Made by a program: the position numbers and the translations under genes
Notes under the pieces: model-generated
Database searches by the model: none
Seen by the model: the letters and a program-made list of their open reading frames with translations, nothing else
Told to the model about the DNA's origin: nothing
In this document: positions 46,639 to 54,786 of the stretch, piece after piece
How positions within the stretch are numbered: position 1 is the first letter of the stretch
Layout of the letters: every line of letters begins with the position of its first letter
From: Williamsia sterculiae
Lineage (GTDB): Bacteria > Actinomycetota > Actinomycetes > Mycobacteriales > Mycobacteriaceae
Assembly: GCF_900156495.1 (NCBI RefSeq)
Contig: NZ_FTNT01000008.1
Span: forward strand, 1 to 64,000
Reading direction: 5' to 3'
Length of the DNA: 64,000 nt

Positions 46639-47764
46639 TCTGATTGACTCCGTAGTTGTCGAAGGTCAACACGATCTCGCGCTCGAAGTCGTTCTCATCT
46701 ATGGACACGTCCATCTGCTCGATGCGGTAGAGCCCGCTGACGCTCTTGAGCCAGCTGTGGGCCTGCACCTGCAGCGGGATCCGGTCGCCGATACTCAGGA
46801 AGTTCTTGCCGACCATCTGGCCGGTGATGGTCACCTTTGGCAGCTCCAGTACATCCTTGGCCAGGCTCAGGGCCGTCATGGTGTTCTGGTCGAGTGTCGG
46901 TTGCAGCACGACACTGTTGAACTGCGAGATGGTTTCGCGCAGGTAGTAGTTGAGCTGACTGGCCGTGTCCCCTTGCGTGCTGGTCAGCTGGTCGGTTCCG
47001 TACCCCGAGCCGATGCCATAGACCTTGTTGAACAGGTTGATACCGCTGCGCGACATGGTGAAGCCGGCGACGTTGCCGAGCGGGCCGCCATAGATGAAGT
47101 TCAGGTCTTGCCGTCTGGCTCCGAGCTTCTGGTAGGTCTTGAACTGCTTGTCCCAGGTGAAGGCGAAGTCAAACGGGGAGTCCGACAGCGCCGCCAACTC
47201 CTGGATCTTCAGCTTGATGTTGTCGCGCTGGTATGTCCGGTCGGTCAGCAACCCCGTGGCGTATTGGCCTGCGGGTACCGTGACTCCGACGCTGCCATTG
47301 GTCTGTGCCTGCGTGGTGGTGATGAGGTCGGTGGCGATCGCCGTTCGCTCGACCTGCGTGTACAGGTTCGATGTGTAGCGATCCTTGAAGAGGTTGAGGT
47401 AGCCGGTGCAGGTGATGTTGACCATAAAGTCCGTCCCCCTGCCACCCTGCCCGGGTGAACTTGAGTCGGCCGACATCGTGAACGACACGTCGACCACTTG
47501 AACTCCAAACAGGTACTGGCCCGCTCGCTTGACCTTGACGTCGGTGACGTAGGGCGCAAGCAGCGTCGCGGGATCGACTCCGCCGAGGTGCTTGGCACAG
47601 AAGCTTTCAAACTTGAACAGACCGACACTGAAGGTGAGCGTCTCGGCCTCGTTGCGCTGCAACGTGTAGCGCCGATTGACGCACAACTGGCTGATGTCAG
47701 CGATGCGGCTGCCGCTGGGGCTCCACAGCTCGATCTCGTACAAGCGGGGTGAACCGAAGTCCAT
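46631..47764 (-). CDS. tail tip protein (Tal/gp27-like hub)
   Basis: A 377-aa protein directly after Dit. The N-terminus (MDFGSPRLYEIELWSPSGSR) and central segments such as TCTGYLNLFKDRYT and RQDLNFIYGG resemble hub proteins of siphovirus tails that cap the Dit ring. No peptidase motif is seen, so a pure structural role is likely. Confidence 0.8.
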   Translation of the reverse strand: MDFGSPRLYEIELWSPSGSRIADISQLCVNRRYTLQRNEAETLTFSVGLFKFESFCAKHLGGVDPATLLAPYVTDVKVKRAGQYLFGVQVVDVSFTMSADSSSPGQGGRGTDFMVNITCTGYLNLFKDRYTSNLYTQVERTAIATDLITTTQAQTNGSVGVTVPAGQYATGLLTDRTYQRDNIKLKIQELAALSDSPFDFAFTWDKQFKTYQKLGARRQDLNFIYGGPLGNVAGFTMSRSGINLFNKVYGIGSGYGTDQLTSTQGDTASQLNYYLRETISQFNSVVLQPTLDQNTMTALSLAKDVLELPKVTITGQMVGKNFLSIGDRIPLQVQAHSWLKSVSGLYRIEQMDVSIDENDFEREIVLTFDNYGVNQSE

Positions 47765-48607
47765 TCAGATCCCCTGGTACCCCGTCCGATAGGAGACGGT
47801 GGCCACGACGGTGTCAGTGCTGTTATTCGTGCTCAAGGCGACGCTGTTGTTGCCGGGAACAAGCGACCACCAGGTGCTGGCAGACGTCATGTAAGGCAGT
47901 ATCGAGCCGCCGTTGAGCAGAACCGTCCTGTTCTTCATGTCGATGACGACAATGTCCCCAGCGGCCGTCGTGAGGCCGCTGAGCGTGAAGAACTGCCCCG
48001 TGGTCTTGTTCATGATCATCGGGCTGCTCATTTGGTTGGTGAGCGTGATGACCGGATAGGTGGGGACGGTGCCGGTGTTGTTGATCGTGGTCGGTTGCGC
48101 TCCCGGTGCCCAGACGACTGGTGTCCAGGCAATCGGCCACGTCACGCCGCCCCCGATGGACAAGTTGACCGTAGCTGTGTTCGCCCCGCCAGTTGAGTTG
48201 TCGTAGATGGTCGGGTCAGGGGCAATGAGTGTCAGCTTGAATGGGGCGTAGTTGATGGACTTGCGCACCGGGATATCGAGCGAGTCGATGTAGCAGTTGA
48301 TCAGGTAGGAGTTGCCCGCCTTGGTCACGATCGTGAGGGCGATGGCTGATGCGGACGCGGCCGCGATCAGTGCCCGCCGGTTGGCTTCGACGCCGGCAGC
48401 ACCCGCCGAACTGAACAGACTCCCGGTGAAGGTAATGAGTCGCATGCCGTAGAACTGCGCGCCGACATACCCGCCGTCGCGTCCACTGTAGGTGCCGGTA
48501 CTGGTACGAATGGGCGCGAGGCCAAGCCCATCGATCGGCTCGTCGAGGTAGATGCCAAGCCCGCTGTTTGGGTCGTTCAAAGTCAGGCCGTTCAGGGTGA
48601 CGATCAT
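47765..48607 (-). CDS. distal tail protein (Dit-like)
   Basis: A 280-aa protein. It starts on an ATGA overlap with the tape-measure stop (ATG 48607); a longer frame to 48625 would overlap more. MIVTLNGLTLNDPNSGLGIYLDE and YGMRLITFTGSLF fit the N-terminal ring domain of Dit proteins. Forms the hexameric hub linking tail tube and tip. Confidence 0.82.
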   Translation of the reverse strand: MIVTLNGLTLNDPNSGLGIYLDEPIDGLGLAPIRTSTGTYSGRDGGYVGAQFYGMRLITFTGSLFSSAGAAGVEANRRALIAAASASAIALTIVTKAGNSYLINCYIDSLDIPVRKSINYAPFKLTLIAPDPTIYDNSTGGANTATVNLSIGGGVTWPIAWTPVVWAPGAQPTTINNTGTVPTYPVITLTNQMSSPMIMNKTTGQFFTLSGLTTAAGDIVVIDMKNRTVLLNGGSILPYMTSASTWWSLVPGNNSVALSTNNSTDTVVATVSYRTGYQGI

Positions 48608-50712
48608 GGCAGTGCCAACCTCCACCCGATATCAGCGAGAAATCGCTGAACGTCCAGTTCGTTGTGCACGTGCAGGTTTGCGATGCTGAGCGAGGCGTTG
48701 CCGCCGCCACTTCCACCGTCTGACAGCATGCGTCGTGTCTCACTCGCCGTGTAGACGGTCGAGCCCCGCGGAGCCCTGATGAGCTCCGGTCCTTCCTCAC
48801 CGGCGAGGAACGTGCCGCCAGGTGTGAAGTCCGTGCCGCGGGCGAAGCGCGGGATGGAGATCTTTGGTGAGCCCGGCAGGCTCTTGAGCGCGCCGTTGAT
48901 TCCACCCTCCAGGAGCGCGATGAGCGCGTTGCCGATCCCCTTGGCCGAACCCGATATTGCTGCACCCCAGTTGAAGCCCTTGACGAAGTCGAACATGCCC
49001 AGCACCGAGTTTCGTATGCCTCCAAGTCCTCCTTCGACGATGCCTTTGAGCCATGCGACCCCTCCGTCCCAACCAATCTTGATGCCCTTGACCATTACGT
49101 CACCGACGCCGGCGAAGAAGCCCTTGATAGGGGCCGTGACGAAGTCACCTACCGCCTTGAGTGAGACGAGTATCCAGTCGCCAATCGGCCCGGCGATCGG
49201 AATCTTCGCGAGTACACCTCCTAGAGCTCCGACAACTTTGGCAGGCATGAAGCCGAGCGATATGAGTAACAAGGCGAAGTCAAGGGGGTTCTGGACGGCG
49301 TAGTTGAAGATGCCCTGGATAAAACCGCTTATCAGTCCTTCCGCGATCTTGATCAGTGACGGTGTCGATTTGGCGACCAGCGCATCAGTGTTGGCCGCCA
49401 TCGCCCCAAGCATCCGCACGATGCCATTGGTGATGTTCTCCGTGTGTTGTTCCCACGGGAAACTCGCGAACTTGTCGATCCAGGAACCGAGGATGCCGTT
49501 GATGTCGAGGCCGCGAAGATCGTTCCCGATCATGTCGATAGCACCCTTGAACCCGCCACTCTTGAGAGCGTCCGAGGTGCGATCCATGTACCGGGCCACC
49601 TGACCAATCGTGCTGTCGGCCGCGGACTTGGGCTTCTCCCAGCCTGGCGTCTTGGCGAGGTCGTTGATGTGAGTGATCGAATCGTTCGTCGAGGTGATCA
49701 GCTGATCGAACAGCCGCTTGCTTGATGACTCCAGGGGCGCGAAGTTCAGGCCCAGCAGGTTGCCGAACGCATAGAGCAAGCCGCCACCACCGGCGATCAG
49801 CCCGGTCACTCCGAGAATGGCGGTCGCGAACAGTCCGAGCCCTGAGCTGATCGTGAAGACGTTGGCCATGAAGCCGAGCAGGCCACCAGCAGCGGTTGCG
49901 ACGGGACCACCGAACGCCGCGAAGTAAACTGCCATCTTGCCCAGCGGAGTGTTGGCGTCCAGTACCCGTTGCGCGACCATGAGGATCGTCTCGTTGAACC
50001 GAGTCAATACCGGAGCGGTGAGGGTGCCGACCTGAACCTTGAGCCCGTTGGCGCTGTCGGTTAGATCCTTCTGCGACTGAATATATGTCGCGATCGCCCC
50101 CGCGGTCTTGTCCGTAATCGTTAGTCCGAGCTTGGCTGCTTGATCCTCCAACTGTCGGATTCCGTCACTACCCAGGTTGAGCACCTTGATCATGTCGGTG
50201 CCCTGACGGCCGAAGAGCTTCAATGCCGCGTTGGTCTTGTCGACACCGTTAGGCATGTCTTTGAACTTGTCAGCGACGTCGAACAACACCGAAGACAAGG
50301 AACGCGTCGAGCCGTCCGCATTCTGGGTGTTGATGTGCATGTCTTTGAGCTCGTCGCTGTTCTCGGCGATCTGTTTGGCCAACATGCGAAGTGGTACTGA
50401 GGCTTGGTCGGCACCCATGCCCATACGTTGGAAGACGTAGATCAGCTTTGAGCTGTCTTCGATGGTGTCACCGCTTTGACGCGACAGTGCTCGGGCCGAC
50501 GCCACGAGCTGCGAGGTGTAGTCGATGCTCTGCTTCTCGAACGCGGTCAGCCCGACGCCGAGTGCGCCCAACGCGACCGCGGCTTGGTTCATCCCGGTCT
50601 GAACGCTGCGGGCCATCGTGCCCACGGAGCCGGTGATATTGCTGGCAACCTTGCCAAAGACCCCTGAGGTCTCATCTTTGGTCTGTAGCAGGATTGAGAT
50701 TATGTTTGCCAT
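48604..50712 (-). CDS. tape measure protein
   Basis: A 702-aa protein with long helical N-terminal region, a central hydrophobic zone (about 240-330) with membrane-like helices, and a C-terminal FARGTDFTPGGTFLAGEEGPELI segment common at the ends of tape measures. It follows the tail chaperone genes as in other siphoviruses. The length would set a moderately short tail. Confidence 0.9.
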   Translation of the reverse strand: MANIISILLQTKDETSGVFGKVASNITGSVGTMARSVQTGMNQAAVALGALGVGLTAFEKQSIDYTSQLVASARALSRQSGDTIEDSSKLIYVFQRMGMGADQASVPLRMLAKQIAENSDELKDMHINTQNADGSTRSLSSVLFDVADKFKDMPNGVDKTNAALKLFGRQGTDMIKVLNLGSDGIRQLEDQAAKLGLTITDKTAGAIATYIQSQKDLTDSANGLKVQVGTLTAPVLTRFNETILMVAQRVLDANTPLGKMAVYFAAFGGPVATAAGGLLGFMANVFTISSGLGLFATAILGVTGLIAGGGGLLYAFGNLLGLNFAPLESSSKRLFDQLITSTNDSITHINDLAKTPGWEKPKSAADSTIGQVARYMDRTSDALKSGGFKGAIDMIGNDLRGLDINGILGSWIDKFASFPWEQHTENITNGIVRMLGAMAANTDALVAKSTPSLIKIAEGLISGFIQGIFNYAVQNPLDFALLLISLGFMPAKVVGALGGVLAKIPIAGPIGDWILVSLKAVGDFVTAPIKGFFAGVGDVMVKGIKIGWDGGVAWLKGIVEGGLGGIRNSVLGMFDFVKGFNWGAAISGSAKGIGNALIALLEGGINGALKSLPGSPKISIPRFARGTDFTPGGTFLAGEEGPELIRAPRGSTVYTASETRRMLSDGGSGGGNASLSIANLHVHNELDVQRFLADIGWRLALP

Positions 50713-50730
50713 ATGGAGTTATGCCGATGA

Positions 50731-51000
50731 CTATTGCGACTGGGCCGCCTGTCGATCTGCGTTCAATTTATCACGCTCGGCGTCGAGCGACCATACGAAG
50801 AACGCGCGCTCTATCTCTTGAAATGGGTCGGCGGCCGCCTCGTTGTAAGATATGCCACGCTTATCGGCGTAACGCACTAACATGATGTCCATCTCGACAT
50901 CGTGCGGAATGTTCGCGCTCATCTCGTGGACTATCGCGTCGCGGTACTTTTCTCGTCGCCAATAGATTGCATCGAGCTCAGCGCCGCTTCGCGTAACGCT
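50731..51000 (-). CDS. tail assembly chaperone, -1 frameshift extension (GT-type)
   Basis: An 89-codon reading frame, -1 to the upstream chaperone, open from the slippery CCCAAAA at 51006-51000 to a TAG. It reads through LDAIYWRREKYRDAIVHEM into the former ATG frame (MSANIPHDVEMD). The fusion product would be 107 + 89 = 196 aa. Trp/Arg-rich transitions like WRRE are common in frameshifted chaperone extensions. It binds tape measure during tail assembly. Confidence 0.85.
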   Translation of the reverse strand, partial: SVTRSGAELDAIYWRREKYRDAIVHEMSANIPHDVEMDIMLVRYADKRGISYNEAAADPFQEIERAFFVWSLDAERDKLNADRQAAQSQ

Positions 51001-51320
51001 TTTGGGTCGAGGTCGCTCCTTATGCAGGCCGCGGCGATCTTGTCACTCAAATCCGGCAGCTCGACGACGTCGTCCACAGTCAGGTCGCCAACCGATTCCT
51101 TACCGTCATCGTCGACCACCAGGCCCCGACAGCTGACGAAATGCTCGCGAATGAGGTCGTCTTGCAACACGTCACCGTTGGCGTCCTTGGCTTGGGCACG
51201 GGTGAAGAAGCCTTTGACTTCCTCTGTAGTGCAGGGACGTACGACCGCATAGCAATCATTTCCCCAGCCCTCGTAGAGCCCGGTCAGGTCGATCTTCTTG
51301 TTCGCTACGACGCGGACCAT
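50931..51320 (-). CDS. tail assembly chaperone (G-type, unshifted product)
   Basis: A 129-aa protein between tail tube and tape measure. Start codon overlaps the tube stop (TAATG). Residues 105-107 (Asp-Pro-Lys) are encoded by GAC CCA AAA, which contains the slippery heptamer. Mixed alpha/beta with an acidic middle, as in other siphovirus chaperones. Confidence 0.87.
   Translation of the reverse strand: MVRVVANKKIDLTGLYEGWGNDCYAVVRPCTTEEVKGFFTRAQAKDANGDVLQDDLIREHFVSCRGLVVDDDGKESVGDLTVDDVVELPDLSDKIAAACIRSDLDPKALREAALSSMQSIGDEKSTATR
51000..51006 (-). promoter_or_regulatory. programmed -1 ribosomal frameshift site
   Basis: CCCAAAA read in the zero frame as C-CCA-AAA satisfies the X-XXY-YYZ rule. 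Slipping moves both codons back to CCC and AAA and opens the downstream frame without a stop. Position matches the usual shift site in tail chaperone gene pairs. Confidence 0.85.
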
Positions 51321-52312
51321 TACGCGGTGTATCCCGTCTGCGTGTTCGTCAGCACAGCACGTACGAGGTAGCCGGCGACCGTATCCAGCTCGCCGTCAAT
51401 GGTGAGCGTCTGCTCGACGTAGTTGCCAAGGTCGGTATTCATGCCGAAGTCATTCACGCGCGCCCGCGGGACGGTAAAGGTCAACGTCGGGTTGGTAGCC
51501 GTGCCGATGGTGACGTCGGTGTTGCTGGCCGTCACCTGGAACGCCTGGATTGTGTTGTTGTACCAGAGGTCTTCGTAGGTGGTGTTGCGGTAGCGCAGCA
51601 CGACTTCGCTGCTGATCTCGAACTCACCGAGGTCGAACGAGGCTGGTTCGCTTGCGTGCAGCGGTATGTACGGATCGACAGGTCGAACCAACTTGATGGT
51701 GATCGTCTTGACGTCGACTTCTGACGCGGCTGCGAGGCCCGCGACGTTGTTCGCCAGCTTGGCGAACACGTGCGTGCTCGTGAACTCGCGCTCATAGACA
51801 AAGCTGCGAGTGTCGGTGCCGGTCGCTCCCTTCTTGGCTGAGATCTTGCCGCTGACGGTCAGCCAACCACCAGTCTCGATCTTGATCTCGACGTCCGAGA
51901 TGTAGCTCATGGCGTGACGACGGTTCGTCTTGGGATCAATACGGGTGGTCGTCAGCGCTGGTGGTAAGACCGTCGAACTGATGTCGAAGGTGTGATTCTT
52001 GACCGTTCCCGAGGCGTCCGCATTGGCGGTGGTGACTGGTGCACCAATGACATTGGCCAGGATGTAGCCGATGCTGATGTCGCCGACCTTGCCTTCGAAC
52101 TTGCCGTCTGCCCAGAACGCGACGTCAGCGCTGTCGTTGTACTTCTCGTTGCGCCCCATTGCGCTCTCATTCTTGATGTTCGTCTTGCGACGCTGAAAGT
52201 CCAGCGACAAGTGCTTGAAGAAGAAGCTAGGGGCAACCGATGTGCCCGGTGTGGTCTCGACTCCAAAACCAATTGATACTCTGCGACCTAGAAACGGATC
52301 ATTTGGCGGCAT
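51320..52312 (-). CDS. major tail tube protein
   Basis: A 330-aa beta-rich protein starting MPPNDPFLGRRVSIGFGVETTPGTSVAPSFF, typical of siphovirus tube subunits. Sits between the head-tail joining genes and the chaperone pair. Polymerises to form the tail tube. Longer than the minimal tube (about 200 aa), so extra surface domains are likely. Confidence 0.88.
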   Translation of the reverse strand: MPPNDPFLGRRVSIGFGVETTPGTSVAPSFFFKHLSLDFQRRKTNIKNESAMGRNEKYNDSADVAFWADGKFEGKVGDISIGYILANVIGAPVTTANADASGTVKNHTFDISSTVLPPALTTTRIDPKTNRRHAMSYISDVEIKIETGGWLTVSGKISAKKGATGTDTRSFVYEREFTSTHVFAKLANNVAGLAAASEVDVKTITIKLVRPVDPYIPLHASEPASFDLGEFEISSEVVLRYRNTTYEDLWYNNTIQAFQVTASNTDVTIGTATNPTLTFTVPRARVNDFGMNTDLGNYVEQTLTIDGELDTVAGYLVRAVLTNTQTGYTA

Positions 52313-52478
52313 CTACTTCCTCTTGCTCTTTCTTCTTCAGCTTCTTGAGTGCCTCCTCTGATGACTCCGCCTCGACGCTGTGACCACTGTCCGGGAAGAA
52401 GTAGTGTTTCTTCTTGGCAATGACCTGATCGGCGACGTCTTTCTTTGAGTTCTCGTCTGCGCTTTTATTGCTATTCAT
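52299..52478 (-). CDS. 59-aa charged protein upstream of tail tube
   Basis: ATG 52478 opens a frame of 59 aa rich in Lys, Glu and Ser; its TGA lies inside the first codons of the tail tube gene (14-bp overlap). A helix-forming KKLKKKEQEE tail is present. Too short for common ORF cut-offs. The fully packed layout of this operon supports it being real, but there is no good ribosome-binding site and no known family. Confidence 0.65.
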   Translation of the reverse strand: MNSNKSADENSKKDVADQVIAKKKHYFFPDSGHSVEAESSEEALKKLKKKEQEEVDAAK

Positions 52479-52494
52479 AGCGATAATTTAACAC

Positions 52495-52980
52495 CTAATA
52501 TAAATCTTTTGAATAGCGAACTTCTACATCGACGTCGCACGCCAGCATTACTCCTGCCGTCGTCGATAGCGTCGACCATGTCGCACGTCGTGAATCGAGC
52601 AGCAACGTATTCAATTGAGGGTCGGCAGTATGCAGCGCGCTCGTCACGTCGCCGATGGCGATCGCGTCGATCATCTTGTCGGTCAGGTCGTACAGCCAGT
52701 CGGTGGTTTCCTGGTCAACGTCGTTCCCGTCGAGCGGCACATACACGCGCAGCACGAAGTTCACCGTGCGATCTTGCTGCGCCACCGAGCCGGGATCGGT
52801 CGGGTAATCGTTCGGCAGCACCTGGCATACCGGCACCCCATCGAACACAGTCTTGGTCGAGGCGGTGACGTGATGGAACGCCGGCGTCTCGCCGTTGCCG
52901 TCACGGTCAATGGTGATGTCGCTCATGACCACCATGAGGGCGTCTCTGATCTGGCGACTCTTGCCCTTAAACGCGGCCAT
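52495..52980 (-). CDS. tail terminator / tail completion-like protein
   Basis: A 161-aa protein in the slot of the gpU-type tail terminator, after the HK97 gp10-like gene and overlapping it by 14 bp. Helical N-terminus (SRQIRDALMVVMSDITI) and beta strands such as NFVLRVYVPLDG fit. Assignment rests mostly on position. Confidence 0.7.
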   Translation of the reverse strand: MAAFKGKSRQIRDALMVVMSDITIDRDGNGETPAFHHVTASTKTVFDGVPVCQVLPNDYPTDPGSVAQQDRTVNFVLRVYVPLDGNDVDQETTDWLYDLTDKMIDAIAIGDVTSALHTADPQLNTLLLDSRRATWSTLSTTAGVMLACDVDVEVRYSKDLY

Positions 52981-53452
52981 TGTTCATCTCCCGCACGAAC
53001 GCCGCGACGTCATCGGCCATGTCGCGCTCAACCACTGGGCGCATCGCGTCGTAGGTCGGTCGGATGAATGGGTGCGCCACCGTCCCCTTGGCCGCGATCG
53101 ACGCTTGCACGGCGTACGGATTCAACCCCTTCTGATCCGCCCAGCGGGCGAGTGGCGTTCCCGGTGCCGCGCTGACATGTCGCGGTGGACTCCCCCACTC
53201 CACGGCTTCGGCGTACGACGCCGTCGGGCGGATTTCTGCTGAGAGTCCATGCGTGTCGATCGTGTATGTGACTGAGCGACGCAGGTCTCCCGTCACGCCG
53301 ACACCCGCTCTCTCGCGCATTTCGCGTTGGATTCGGATCGCATTGCGCAGTGTCATCTTGCTGAACCGCGCCACTGCCGCTGCTGGAGCGCGTCTGAACA
53401 GGTCTGCGACCTGTTGCTGATCGATCTTGATGTTGAACTGCACTGCGTCCAT
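52967..53452 (-). CDS. HK97 gp10-like head-tail joining protein
   Basis: A 161-aa protein with FKINIDQQQVADLFRRAPAAAVARF then helical and beta segments. AYAEAVEWGS-like text (SYAEAVEWGSPPRH) is a hallmark of the HK97-gp10 family, where the domain binds the tail terminator. One-base start/stop overlap with the gene before. Confidence 0.82.
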   Translation of the reverse strand: MDAVQFNIKIDQQQVADLFRRAPAAAVARFSKMTLRNAIRIQREMRERAGVGVTGDLRRSVTYTIDTHGLSAEIRPTASYAEAVEWGSPPRHVSAAPGTPLARWADQKGLNPYAVQASIAAKGTVAHPFIRPTYDAMRPVVERDMADDVAAFVREMNNGRV

Positions 53453-53766
53453 CAGCGGCTCTCCCGCGACGCTACGACCGCCTGATGACTTACCGGCCCG
53501 AAGCCGACGAAGGGGCTGACTGACGTGACCGCGAAGGTGTCGTCGCCTTGCTTCAATGAGTCACCTTCACGCACGTCGATATCCGGAGGGAAGTAGACCC
53601 GAAACGTCTTGCCCACCTCCCAGCTGTTGCGGATCGATCGTTCGGCGTTGGCAGCGATGAACAGACAGTCAACGTCGGACGTAAGCAACGTCTTGGCACG
53701 CTGGCTCGAGCTGACGCGTTGGTTGCGCCAGATATCGCAGCTGTCTTTGAACATGGTGTTGTCCAT
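53452..53766 (-). CDS. head-tail adaptor / stopper-like protein
   Basis: A 104-aa mainly beta protein (CDIWRNQRVSSSQ, IDVREGDSLKQGDDTFAVTSVSPF) of the kind that closes the head portal before tail docking. It overlaps both neighbours by one base, as compact phage operons do. Confidence 0.75.
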   Translation of the reverse strand: MDNTMFKDSCDIWRNQRVSSSQRAKTLLTSDVDCLFIAANAERSIRNSWEVGKTFRVYFPPDIDVREGDSLKQGDDTFAVTSVSPFVGFGPVSHQAVVASRESR

Positions 53767-54353
53767 CAGAGGTGCCTCTTGGCGTAGCTCTTGATGACTG
53801 ACATGTTCAGGTCGTTCTGACTGGTCGGTGCCGCCCCACCGAGCCCGCTGCTGCGAACCGAGCCGGCGTACTGAACCCGGTACGAATCAATGGACGTGGC
53901 CACGATGTCGCGCCCACCAGCGGAGGCGTAGTTGTAAAGGCCGATCGCGATCGCGAGCGTCGCCTGCACCAGGTCGTCGGGCACCTCGGCGACGCCGTAG
54001 GTGTAACTCACCCCGACGTAGCCGGGGCCATAGCCGCCTGACGCGCCGTAGCCCAACAGGTTAATCCGGCCGGCTCCCTCGTAGTACCAGGCACTCTGGT
54101 CAACAGTGCTCTGCGGTGTGCCGGGCCGGCCGAACGTCAGCCCATCGACGCTCACCACGTCCATCTGACGGAGCCACAGGGACGTGCTCAGGTCGTAGCG
54201 CTCATTCGTGACGGTCCGTGTCTCGCCCCACACCCGGTGGGTCACCGTCTCGACGTATTGGTTGGCAGCGTTGACCGCTTGAGCAGCAATACCGTCGGAG
54301 AGCTGTTTGCCCGCATAGGTGTTGAGGTCTTCGACGGAAATAATACTGCTCAT
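53766..54353 (-). CDS. gp6/gp15-like head-tail connector
   Basis: A 195-aa helical protein with the SVEDLNTYAGKQLSDGIAAQAVNAANQYVETVTHR N-terminal helix typical of the connector family that attaches beneath the portal. The ATG is preceded not by a ribosome-binding site but by the repeated TTGTTTTATATT motif ten bases upstream. Confidence 0.8.
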   Translation of the reverse strand: MSSIISVEDLNTYAGKQLSDGIAAQAVNAANQYVETVTHRVWGETRTVTNERYDLSTSLWLRQMDVVSVDGLTFGRPGTPQSTVDQSAWYYEGAGRINLLGYGASGGYGPGYVGVSYTYGVAEVPDDLVQATLAIAIGLYNYASAGGRDIVATSIDSYRVQYAGSVRSSGLGGAAPTSQNDLNMSVIKSYAKRHL

Positions 54354-54363
54354 TGATGTGGTT

Positions 54364-54375
54364 AATATAAAACAA
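54364..54375 (-). promoter_or_regulatory. 12-bp repeated motif, copy 2
   Basis: TTGTTTTATATT lies ten bases before the connector ATG and directly after a GC-rich hairpin, so it doubles as the U-tract of a terminator. It is identical to the copies at 45222 and 57001. Confidence 0.5.
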
Positions 54376-54400
54376 ACACCGCGCCTTTGAAAGCGCGGTG
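54366..54400 (-). terminator. intrinsic terminator between head gene and connector
   Basis: CACCGCGC (54377-54384) pairs with GCGCGGTG (54393-54400) around an eight-base loop, and on the minus strand TTTGTTTTAT follows. This is a canonical rho-independent terminator located 22 bp after the 114-aa gene stop. It would attenuate transcription from head into tail genes. Confidence 0.75.
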
Positions 54401-54421
54401 CAAGTAACTTTGTGTTGCGTG

Positions 54422-54766
54422 TTATTTTTTCTTCGCGGTAGCTGCTGGTTTGTCGGCAGCAGGTGCAGGGTCGACGACCGCTTGCGGAGCGACCGGAACA
54501 TCGACGTTGTCGGTTTCGGTCTTAGTCAGGTCAACGTCAGCTACGTGAGCTGGCTCATTGTTTCTGCTTGCCTCGCGGGCGGCTTCCTCGGCCGTGACCG
54601 GGTGGTCAACGTCCGTGTGTTCGCCTTCCTTGTACAGCTTGACGCCCTCAGGGCTGCGATCTTGCAGCTTCTTCAGGTGGTCGAACTGATCACTGTCGAC
54701 GGCGATGACGTCACCGAGGCAACCGTAGCCCCAGACATCAGCGAGTAGTGTAATTGTCTTTGCCAT
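54422..54766 (-). CDS. unknown head-region protein with acidic/Lys tail
   Basis: A 114-aa protein between major capsid and connector. The N-terminal half may fold as a small beta domain (ITLLADVWGYGCLGDVIAVDS), while the second half is Pro/Ala/Asp-rich and ends in KKK, so it is probably disordered. GGAAGGAG precedes the ATG. Head decoration or capsid-stabilising roles are possible by position. Confidence 0.7.
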   Translation of the reverse strand: MAKTITLLADVWGYGCLGDVIAVDSDQFDHLKKLQDRSPEGVKLYKEGEHTDVDHPVTAEEAAREASRNNEPAHVADVDLTKTETDNVDVPVAPQAVVDPAPAADKPAATAKKK

Positions 54767-54786
54767 GTTCTATTCTCCTTCCTCAA

